From Legionellales bacterium UBA5158 (GTDB lineage: Bacteria; Pseudomonadota; Gammaproteobacteria; DSM-16500), in contig DHXK01000117.1 of the NCBI GenBank assembly GCA_002413665.1, positions 333 through 13,675 on the forward strand: a DNA stretch of 13,343 nt, in the 5' to 3' direction. Both the position numbers and the translations under genes were made by a program. This document shows, one piece after another, positions 6,883-13,343 of this stretch. Within the stretch, counting starts at the first letter, position 1. Every line of letters begins with the position of its first letter. A model generated the notes under the pieces. That model saw only the letters and a list, made by a program, of their open reading frames with translations, made no database searches and was not told the DNA's origin.

Positions 6883-8277
6883 ATGCTCACGATGAATTCG
6901 CAAAAGTTTTCGTTTACAGAAATTAATTTTCTTTTAAAGTTAGCTATTCCATTAATTATTACTGGGTTAATTGAGTCATCAGTTGGTTTTTTTTCAACGT
7001 ATTTTTTAGCTCATCTGGGGGCTAAAGAGTTAGCAGCTGGCGCAGTTGTTTCCTGGATATTTTTTACATTAATGGTCATTTTATGGGGCACGTTGTGTTC
7101 TGTGAGTATTTTGATAGCGCAAAAAAAAGGTGCGAGAGATGATAAAAGTATCTCTTTTATTTTACGTGATAGTCTCTTTCTAGCTGTTTTATTTGTCATT
7201 CCCGCTACCTTATTACTCTTGAATATAGAACCACTGTTGATATTAGCAAGACAAGATCCGTCGACAATAATACTCGCACAAGCTTATATGCGTGGATTAA
7301 TATGGGCTTTTTTACCTGATTTTGTTGGGATAGTATTGATTCAATTTTTAATTGGACTAGGTCATATACGAACTAATATGGTTTTTAGTTTGTTGTGGGT
7401 GCCATTAAATATTTTTACAAATTATGGATTAATTTTTGGTAAGTTTGGTTTTCCAGCCTTAGGTATTGCAGGAGTTGGTTGGGGTACAACCCTTGCGTAT
7501 TGGATATCTACAACTCTTTTAATTTTATATTTAGTTTTTAATAAAAAATATAGTCATTACTTCACTGGTTTTTTTCAAATTAGACCCTTACGTTATTTTT
7601 CAGAGTTGTTACATCTGGGTATACCTATGGGGTTCATGTATTGCATAGAGATAGCATTTTTTCTTATGCTAACATTGATAATGGGACATCTGAGTGCTGA
7701 TATGTTGGCGGCTAATCAAATAGCTTTACAATATTTAGGTCAATTGTCTGTTGTGACTTTCTCAATAGCTCAAGCAGTCACTGTGCGTATGGCGCATACA
7801 CTAGGCGCACGTTCTATTGATTTGGCAAATCGGACTGCTTACATTGGAGTTTCTTTGGGTTTCCTCTTTATGGTTTTTGTAGCGCTGTGTTATTGGTTCA
7901 TTCCTTACAAACTCATTGGTATAGATTTAAATATCCATGATATAAAAAATAAAGAAATTATTTATTATGCAGAGAGTTTTTTAATTATCAGTGGCATATT
8001 TCAAATATTAGAAGCTCCTCGTATTATTTTGTTTGGTGCGTTGCGTGGTTTGAAAGATACTCGGTTTACTTTATTAACGTCTATTATTAGTTTTTGGGTT
8101 ATTGCATTTCCTATAGGTTATTATCTTGCAGTATTTCTACACTGGGGAGGAGCTGGGTTATGGTGGGGATTAGTGCTGGGGACGTTAGTAGGAGTTGTAT
8201 TATTATTTATGCGCTTCAAGGTTAAAATAAATCATTATTATCATGTCATGAATATCAAAGCGGTTTGCGGTTTGTAA
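6883..8277 (+). CDS. MATE family efflux transporter (NorM-like)
   Basis: This is a multidrug and toxic compound extrusion carrier of the inner membrane, expected to export organic cations or drugs in exchange for Na+ or H+. Its 464 residues match the usual 450-480. The chain is hydrophobic throughout and consistent with 12 helices in two MatE halves, the first opening at LLKLAIPLIITGLIESSVG (17-35) and the second at LLHLGIPMGFMYCIEIAFF (242-260). The acidic Glu256 in the latter is at the place of the cation-site Glu of NorM proteins. The GALRGLKDTR signature (385-394) is typical of MATE carriers. No strong Shine-Dalgarno precedes the ATG at 6883; an in-frame ATG at 6892 is possible and would shorten it by three residues. 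It appears to be a single-gene unit convergent with tgt. Substrate is not predictable. Confidence 0.93.
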   Translation: MLTMNSQKFSFTEINFLLKLAIPLIITGLIESSVGFFSTYFLAHLGAKELAAGAVVSWIFFTLMVILWGTLCSVSILIAQKKGARDDKSISFILRDSLFLAVLFVIPATLLLLNIEPLLILARQDPSTIILAQAYMRGLIWAFLPDFVGIVLIQFLIGLGHIRTNMVFSLLWVPLNIFTNYGLIFGKFGFPALGIAGVGWGTTLAYWISTTLLILYLVFNKKYSHYFTGFFQIRPLRYFSELLHLGIPMGFMYCIEIAFFLMLTLIMGHLSADMLAANQIALQYLGQLSVVTFSIAQAVTVRMAHTLGARSIDLANRTAYIGVSLGFLFMVFVALCYWFIPYKLIGIDLNIHDIKNKEIIYYAESFLIISGIFQILEAPRIILFGALRGLKDTRFTLLTSIISFWVIAFPIGYYLAVFLHWGGAGLWWGLVLGTLVGVVLLFMRFKVKINHYYHVMNIKAVCGL

Positions 8278-8293
8278 TGTTTAGTCAGTGTAA

Positions 8294-8361
8294 TAATCTT
8301 ACTAAGTCACCCTGTTTTTTGATCTTTGTGTGCCTTGTTTATAAGTTAACTCGTAAGATTA
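8294..8361. repeat. 9-bp inverted repeat in the convergent MATE/tgt gap
   Basis: TAATCTTAC (8294-8302) and GTAAGATTA (8353-8361) are perfect inverted copies 50 bp apart; the right copy includes the tgt stop codon. It lies where a bidirectional terminator would be expected, but the loop is long and no T-run follows either arm, so function is doubtful. Confidence 0.25.
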
Positions 8362-9519
8362 GTTTTGTAAGATAATATCACGCATAGTATTGCAAACATG
8401 TTGCATAACATGAATATTATGAATGCACGCTAAATTACTATATGCAACAGACTTATCTTTAAAAAGAAAATGTAAATAAGCACGTGAATAATTTTTACAG
8501 GTATAACATTCACATCCTTCTAGAATGGGATTTTCATCTTTTGCATAAATACTTTTTTTAATCGCTAAATGATTTTTTTCCAATTCACTTTCGAAGCTTA
8601 ACCAATCATTTTTAATAACAGTATGTCCATGATACAGCGATCCGTGTCTTGCATTACGTGTAGGAGCTACGCAATCAAATATATCAATTCCTTTTTCAAC
8701 TACATCAATTAAGTCCTGTGGATTTAATCCTACGCCCATCGTGTAACGAATTTTTCCGGCAGGCAGTAAGGGTCTTACCCAATCAATAATTTCTTCTGTT
8801 TTTTTCATATCAAAACCGATGACTTCACCACCAATTGCGAGGCCATCTAAGTCTGCCTCTAAAATTTTTTGAGTACTAATTTCACGAAGATCAGCATGAC
8901 TTCCACCTTGTATAATTCCAAATAAAGCTTGTCTAAAGCCATAAGCAGAATTGGGATTTTTTTCATGTTCTTCTTTGGATTCGAATAACCAACGATGTGT
9001 TCTATCCATGGCAGCTAGAGCAGCCTCACGACCTCCTGCTTCTGGTGTGCACTCATCAAAAGCCATGATAATATCTGCGCCTATGATTTTTTGAGTTGCG
9101 ATGGAGCTCTGGGGCGTAAGATGAATAATTTGCCCACTGTTTGGATGTTTGAAATGTGCACCATTGTCATCGATTTTACAAACTTTTCCATTCTTAGATA
9201 AACTGAATACTTGGAATCCACCACTATCCGTTAACATGGGTTTGTTCCAATTCATAAATTGATGCATGCCACCGGCGCTTTGAAGTACCTCCACGCCTGG
9301 AGAACACAGCATGTGATAGGTATTGCCTCCTAAAATAATTTGGCTTCCTGCATTTGTTAAATCTTCGGGCGTCATAAAATTAACGTAGGCTCGCGTCCCG
9401 ACTGGCATAAAAGCGGGTGTTGTGACTGAACCATGTGGTGTAGTCATTTTCATTACGCGAGCAGGTCTGTTTGAATGCTGTTTTACGAGATGACTTTGAA
9501 AAACATTAGACATTTTCAT
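8359..9519 (-). CDS. tgt: tRNA-guanine(34) transglycosylase (Tgt), divergent pocket loop
   Basis: Tgt swaps guanine-34 in the anticodon of Asp, Asn, His and Tyr tRNAs for preQ1 (most bacteria) or queuine, in queuosine synthesis. The 386-residue TIM-barrel protein has the key residues: Asp98 in TDSGGF (97-102), Asp155 and Cys157 in FDEC (154-157), nucleophile Asp282 in FDCVAPTRNARHG (281-293), and zinc ligands Cys336, Cys338, Cys341 and His367 with the family spacing. The loop after the barrel strand, GGLAVGE in the Zymomonas enzyme, reads GGEVIGF (230-236). The ATG at 9519 and an in-frame ATG at 9513 are both possible; neither has a strong Shine-Dalgarno. It has its own promoter and is not next to yajC-secD-secF or queA, its common partners. 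The enzyme class is secure; preQ1 versus queuine preference is not. Confidence 0.94.
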   Translation of the reverse strand: MKMSNVFQSHLVKQHSNRPARVMKMTTPHGSVTTPAFMPVGTRAYVNFMTPEDLTNAGSQIILGGNTYHMLCSPGVEVLQSAGGMHQFMNWNKPMLTDSGGFQVFSLSKNGKVCKIDDNGAHFKHPNSGQIIHLTPQSSIATQKIIGADIIMAFDECTPEAGGREAALAAMDRTHRWLFESKEEHEKNPNSAYGFRQALFGIIQGGSHADLREISTQKILEADLDGLAIGGEVIGFDMKKTEEIIDWVRPLLPAGKIRYTMGVGLNPQDLIDVVEKGIDIFDCVAPTRNARHGSLYHGHTVIKNDWLSFESELEKNHLAIKKSIYAKDENPILEGCECYTCKNYSRAYLHFLFKDKSVAYSNLACIHNIHVMQHVCNTMRDIILQN

Positions 9520-9546
9520 CTTTCACTTAAAAAAAATAATAGGGTT

Positions 9547-9575
9547 CTTATAACGGTCTTGTATGGAAATTGCAA
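9547..9575 (-). promoter_or_regulatory. Putative sigma-70 promoter of tgt
   Basis: On the minus strand, a -35 TTGCAA (9570-9575) and a -10 TATAAG (9547-9552) are separated by exactly 17 bp. The transcript would start near 9540, giving a leader of about 20 nt before the ATG at 9519. It lies in the 81-bp gap after maeA, so tgt can be transcribed independently. No intrinsic terminator for maeA is visible in this gap. Confidence 0.6.
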
Positions 9576-9600
9576 GTTCTCAGGCTCGGCGGTGCTTTTT

Positions 9601-11307
9601 TTAGACTTTTTTGTAAGGTAGATACTCAGGTTCCCACATTTTATTTCTGATGTGTTGTTCAAGAGTTATTCCGGTAGGTAATTTGCCTAATCCTGCAGAA
9701 ATAGCTTCTTGGGCGACTGCATAAGCAACTTTAAATGATACTTGCCGTATTTCAGTAAGAGGTGGTAATAGATTGGCTTCTGGGTTCACCTTAGCAGGTG
9801 AACAGTCGGCTAATGCAAATGCTGCAGCCATAAACATTTTGTCAGTCACAAATTTTGCTTTAACAGCAATGAGGCCTAAGCCAATGCCAGGGAATATATA
9901 GCAATTATTCGTTTGATCGACCCGAAATAAAATTCCTTTTTTTGTAATAAGCCCAAAAGGGCTTCCTGTACCAATAATGGCGCGTTCGTTAGTCCAAGCC
10001 ATCAAATCAGAGGGTATAGCTTCACTTTGAGTAGTGGGATTGGATAAAGGGAAAATCACTGGTCTATCAACATTTTTTGCCATAATTTTTATGATTTCTT
10101 CCGTGAAAATGCCAGCCTGACCTGATACACCAATTAGCAACGTAGGTTTAGCATGTGTCACGACATCTTTTAAACTAATATTGTTAGGATCGCTGCAATT
10201 CCAAGTAATAAGTGAATTTCTTTCTTGTGCAAAAGGTTTTTGAAATGATAATAATTCTGGCATGTCAGAAGTTAGCAACCCAGTGCGATCAATTAAGTAA
10301 AAGCGTGAAGCTGCATCTTCTACACTCAGTCCTTCTTCAATCATGGCATGCATAATTAAATTACTGATACCGCATCCTGCTGATCCGGCACCGACTACAG
10401 CAATGCGTTGGTCACGTAACGGAGTCCCAGTGACTTTGATAGCAGCAAACAGGGTGCCAGCTGCTACTGCGGCAGTGCCTTGGATATCATCATTAAACGT
10501 GCATAACTTATTTCGATAGCGTTCGAGTATGGGATTTGCATTTTGTTGAGCGAAGTCCTCCCACTGCAATAATACATGTGGAAAACGTTTGATGACGGCT
10601 GTGACAAAGGTTGCTAAAAAGTCGTCATATTCTTTGCCCCGTATACGTTGGTGATGCCAGCCAACATAAAGAGGATCGTTTAATAGCTCTGCATTGTTTG
10701 TGCCTGTATCTAATAAAATAGGCAGGGTCGTAGAAGGATGGATACCTGCGCAAGCTGTATATAAGGCCAGCTTCCCTATGGGTATTCCCATTCCCCCAGC
10801 ACCTTGATCACCTAATCCTAAAATACGTTCGCCATCGGAGACTACTATTACTTTCACCCGGTCAAAGCGTGGGTGGGCTAGTATTGTATCTATATCTGCG
10901 GCATCTGGATAAGAAATATAAATGCCACGAGGACGACGATAAATATGGCTATATCGTTGGCATCCTAAACCGACAACAGGGGTGTAAACGATGGGCATTA
11001 ATTCAGTAATATGTTTACATAATAAACTATAAAACAAAGTTTCGTTTGAATCTTGTAAGTCGCGTAAATAAATATATTTTTCAAGGTCAGATGATTTGCT
11101 TTGAAAGGTTTCATAGGAGCGCGCTATTTGTATAGAAAGATTAATTTCATGAGGTGGAATCAATCCAATAAGGCCCAATTCTTCTCGTTCAGAACGCGTG
11201 AAAGCCATTCCTTTATTGAGTAGTGGGTTTGAAAGCAAAGCATAGCCGGTAAGACTAATTTTAATGTAGAGCTTATTATCTGCAGTTAGAGAAAGTTCAA
11301 AGTCCAT
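9601..11307 (-). CDS. maeA: NAD-type malic enzyme (oxidative decarboxylation of malate)
   Basis: This cytoplasmic enzyme converts L-malate to pyruvate and CO2 with reduction of NAD(P)+, linking the TCA cycle to pyruvate. The 568 residues follow E. coli MaeA (SfcA, 565) along the whole length. Visible sites are the catalytic Tyr108 in VYTP (107-110), Lys179 in the GDQGAGGMGIPIGK block (166-179), metal ligands Glu250-Asp251 (WEDFAQ) and Asp274 (FNDDIQGT, 271-278), the Rossmann GAGSAG (306-311) with Asp340 ending the second strand, and the C-terminal NN (467-468) before IFPG. The layout fits NAD preference but does not prove it. The ATG at 11313 directly abuts an AAGGA, whereas the ATG at 11307 is 6 nt from it, so 11307 is chosen. 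It is flanked upstream by the helicase terminator and downstream by the tgt promoter, so it is probably monocistronic. Confidence 0.95.
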   Translation of the reverse strand: MDFELSLTADNKLYIKISLTGYALLSNPLLNKGMAFTRSEREELGLIGLIPPHEINLSIQIARSYETFQSKSSDLEKYIYLRDLQDSNETLFYSLLCKHITELMPIVYTPVVGLGCQRYSHIYRRPRGIYISYPDAADIDTILAHPRFDRVKVIVVSDGERILGLGDQGAGGMGIPIGKLALYTACAGIHPSTTLPILLDTGTNNAELLNDPLYVGWHHQRIRGKEYDDFLATFVTAVIKRFPHVLLQWEDFAQQNANPILERYRNKLCTFNDDIQGTAAVAAGTLFAAIKVTGTPLRDQRIAVVGAGSAGCGISNLIMHAMIEEGLSVEDAASRFYLIDRTGLLTSDMPELLSFQKPFAQERNSLITWNCSDPNNISLKDVVTHAKPTLLIGVSGQAGIFTEEIIKIMAKNVDRPVIFPLSNPTTQSEAIPSDLMAWTNERAIIGTGSPFGLITKKGILFRVDQTNNCYIFPGIGLGLIAVKAKFVTDKMFMAAAFALADCSPAKVNPEANLLPPLTEIRQVSFKVAYAVAQEAISAGLGKLPTGITLEQHIRNKMWEPEYLPYKKV

Positions 11308-11313
11308 AATCAT

Positions 11314-11318
11314 TCCTT
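11314..11318 (-). promoter_or_regulatory. Ribosome binding site deciding the maeA start
   Basis: AAGGA on the minus strand lies 6 nt before the ATG at 11307 and touches the alternative ATG at 11313, which is too close to be used with it. Confidence 0.7.
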
Positions 11319-11407
11319 TCGGTTAGAGCATGACACTTATCTTTATATCATAGAGTATCGTTATACATATGCATAGGTAGGGGAAACCTGGGGCTAGGAA
11401 TTTAGAT

Positions 11408-11435
11408 AAAAAAAAGGTGTGCAATATGCACACCT
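11408..11435 (-). terminator. Rho-independent terminator of the DEAD-box helicase gene
   Basis: On the minus strand a perfect 9-bp stem (AGGTGTGCA and TGCACACCT, at 11427-11435 and 11415-11423) with a 3-nt loop runs into eight T residues (11408-11415), about 80 bp after the helicase stop. This is a textbook intrinsic terminator and separates the helicase from maeA. Confidence 0.92.
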
Positions 11436-11443
11436 AAATATTT

Positions 11444-11455
11444 CAGCTAAAGCTG
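11444..11455. repeat. Short inverted repeat beside the terminator
   Basis: CAGCT and AGCTG arms flank two A residues, 8 bp from the helicase terminator stem. The 2-nt loop is tight for an RNA hairpin. It may simply be chance or an accessory stem. Confidence 0.25.
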
Positions 11456-11514
11456 GAACTCGTTAAAAATCAGTAGGTTCACGAGAAAAACCAGCCTAGG
11501 CGATTAAGTTATAA

Positions 11515-13324
11515 TTAAAAATCTCTATCGGATTGATGGCTCTTGGTGCCCGTGCTTTTTGAGCTAGTCCGAGGGCTGCTGCTTCTGAAAGGAGCACTTC
11601 TTGGACTTTTATCTTTAAAGCCAGCACCTTGAGGACCGGAGCTGCGTGGAGCGCTGCTTCTGCCTTCACTTCCACGACCAGCATAACTACCACGACTTTC
11701 GCTGCTGCGGGATGGTGCACTGCTTCTGCCTTCGGTACTACGACCAGCATAACCACCACGGCCTTCGCTCACGCGAGGTGTGCTTCTACCTTCACTGCTA
11801 CGACCAGCATAACTACCGCGGCCTTCACTGCTGCGTGGGGCACTGCTTCTGCCTTCGCTGCTACGACCCGTGTAACTACCATGACCTTCGCTGCTACGGG
11901 GTGAGCTGCTTCTGCCTTCACTGCTACGACCAGCATAACCACCGCGACCTTCGCTTGCGCGAGGTGCATTGCTTCTGCTTTCACTACTGCGATTAGCGAA
12001 ACCACCACCTTGGTTTTCACGGCTGTCACTACTACGACCAGCGTATCCACCACGACCTTCGCTCATGCGAGGTGCACTGCTTCTGCCTTCACTGCTACGA
12101 CCAGCATAACTACCACGACCTTCGCTCGCACGAGGTGCGCTGCTTCTGCTTTCACTGCTGTGACCAGCATAACCGCCTTGATTTTCGCTTTGTCCTGCAT
12201 ATTCGTTACGGCCTTCTCCACCGCGTGAATTTGAACGTCCAGCATAACCACTGCGAGCATCACCGCCGCGTGAGCTACTAGCTCTATCATCGCTATCTCT
12301 GGAATAACTACGACCATTGCTACTGCTTTTTGGAGCATAACTTTTTCCGCTTCTGCTATCGCCACTTCCACTTCTACCATATTTTTTGCGGCTATCAGCT
12401 GGACCGGACTTGGAATTAATATTGAATTGCTTCGTAGGTTCTAAGCCTGCAATTGTTTCAATTTGAAAACGTTGCCCTACATATTTTTCAATTTTTTGTA
12501 AATGACGCATATCTGTTGGTAATGCAAATGAGATCGCAGTACCCGTTTTTCCTGCACGACCGGTACGACCAATACGATGTACATAATCTTCAGAAAATTT
12601 AGGTACGTCATAGTTAATCACGTGGGTAATATCTGCAATATCTATACCACGAGCAGCGATATCGGTCGCTACTAAAAATTGGATTCTACCGCGACGTAAT
12701 TGTTCTACTGTTCGATTACGTACATTCTGTTTCAGGTCACCATGTAGAGGCGCAGCTTCATAACCTTTGTCACGTAATTGGTTAGCTAAGTAATCTGCAT
12801 TAATTTTTGTGGCTGAAAAAATAATCGCTTTATAAATTTGTTCATTATCTAAAAAATGTTGTAGCAAACGATTTTTATGTTGGATGTTGTCAACCATATA
12901 TAATTCTTGCTTGATAAGAGCGGGTGACATTTTTTCTGCAGAAAAATCTATGCGTACTGGGTCTTTAGTCAATTGGCGGATAATGCCAGAAAGATTATTA
13001 TCAACTGTTGCGCTGAATAAAAATGTTTGGCGGCTAGGAGGAGTCGCATTAGCGATATCTTTTACATCGTCAATAAAGCCCATGTCCAACATGCGATCGG
13101 CTTCATCAAGAATTAAAATTTCAATGCCAGATAAATCCAAGCACTGACCACCTTTATGATCACGTTTGTTGCCCATGTGATCTAATAAACGTCCAGGTGT
13201 TGCAACGATGATATCCACTTGGCCTGACAAATCTTTCAGCTGTTGGCGATACGGCATGCCACCCACTAAGCTGATAATATTGAATTTCATGAACTTACCA
13301 TAACGTTTTGGGACATCAGTTACC
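11515..13324 (-). CDS. DEAD-box ATP-dependent RNA helicase, RhlE-like (5' partial) with repetitive Ser/Arg/Gly tail
   Basis: This is an ATP-dependent RNA-unwinding protein, expected to act in RNA decay or ribosome assembly. About 602 genuine residues are present. Counting with the six adapter-encoded residues at the front, visible motifs are GG of the Ia-Ib region (27-28), ATPGRLL (Ib, 47-53), DEAD (II, 79-82), SAT (III, 110-112), AIIFSAT (IV, 172-178), ATDIAARGIDI (V, 225-235) and HRIGRTGRAG (VI, 255-264). The Q motif, the Walker A motif and the PTREL motif lie beyond the right edge, so the true start is missing. The core ends at an AGLEP segment (298-302) like that of RhlE. Residues 311-608 are low-complexity Ser/Arg/Gly with 21-residue repeats, a basic disordered tail likely to bind RNA. 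Assignment to RhlE rather than another DEAD-box subgroup is an inference. The gene ends at its own intrinsic terminator. Confidence 0.93.
11623..12171 (-). repeat. 63-bp coding minisatellite in the helicase tail
   Basis: About nine imperfect tandem units, mostly 21 residues (63 bp), each read as YAGRSSEGRSSAPR followed by a SEGRGG/S-like stretch. Aromatic unit starts fall at residues 391, 412, 433, 448, 469, 490, 511, 531 and 553. Units 433-447, 511-530 and 531-552 differ in length (15, 20 and 22 residues). Related shorter pieces (YAGRS at 366, YAGQS at 381) precede it. All length changes are multiples of three, so the frame is preserved. Confidence 0.85.
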
Positions 13325-13343
13325 CTGTCTCTTATACACATCT
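13325..13343. other. Nextera/Tn5 mosaic-end adapter sequence (contamination)
   Basis: The last 19 bases, CTGTCTCTTATACACATCT, are exactly the Tn5 transposase mosaic end used in Nextera libraries. On the minus strand they encode the spurious peptide MCIRDR in frame with the truncated helicase gene. The genuine genomic sequence therefore ends at 13324. Confidence 0.98.

Noticed and set aside
11623..12171. CRISPR array or intergenic direct repeats
   Set aside because: The periodic units are in-frame protein-coding repeats of variable sequence without unique spacers.
11629..12228. Several open frames on both strands (for example + strand 11629-11904, 11646-11996, 12010-12228 and - strand 11769-12053, 12063-12380) across the helicase tail
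   Set aside because: They are by-products of the 63-bp repeat, whose biased codons keep stops out of other frames. Their products are low-complexity, lack ribosome binding sites and sit wholly within the helicase gene.
13325..13341. ATG at 13341 as the start of a complete 608-residue helicase
   Set aside because: The ATG and the next codons lie in the Nextera adapter. The helicase core lacks its Q and Walker A motifs, so the protein is truncated.

Overview
The window looks like one contig of an AT-rich (roughly 35-40% GC by eye) gammaproteobacterial genome. The placement is an inference: the malic enzyme is very like E. coli MaeA, the Kdp proteins have the proteobacterial layout, and the low GC with a desaturase, MATE carrier and RhlE-like helicase would suit a Legionellales-type organism. 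No rRNA, tRNA, IS element, phage gene or CRISPR array was seen.

Left half, + strand: the kdp potassium-pump operon enters from the left edge with a 5'-truncated kdpB, then kdpC and a full-length kdpD, tightly spaced (21-bp gap, then an 8-bp overlap). No kdpE follows. A two-gene unit comes next: a membrane acyl (delta-9 type) desaturase and a dienelactone-hydrolase-family enzyme 30 bp behind it. After a 342-bp AT-rich gap holding a 12-bp inverted repeat, a 15-bp palindrome and a good promoter, there is a MATE-family multidrug/Na+ antiporter.

Right half, - strand, read right to left: a DEAD-box RNA helicase (RhlE-like) truncated by the right edge, with a long Ser/Arg/Gly tail built of 21-residue repeats and a textbook Rho-independent terminator; then an NAD-type malic enzyme (maeA); then a tRNA-guanine transglycosylase (tgt) with its own promoter. 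The MATE gene and tgt converge at about 8278-8358.

Points that deserve attention: (1) KdpD has arginine (R671, codon 4089-4091) where the phospho-accepting histidine of the H-box should be, although its ATP-binding N, G1, F and G2 boxes and its N-terminal Walker motifs are intact, and there is no kdpE beside it. This suggests a Kdp sensor that has lost classical phosphorelay and may act only through its N-terminal ATPase/serine-kinase domain. (2) The last 19 bases are the Nextera/Tn5 mosaic-end adapter, so the apparent Met-Cys-Ile-Arg-Asp-Arg start of the helicase is artificial. (3) The helicase tail is a 63-bp minisatellite. (4) The Tgt substrate-pocket loop departs from the usual bacterial form. 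The rest is ordinary chromosomal housekeeping sequence.
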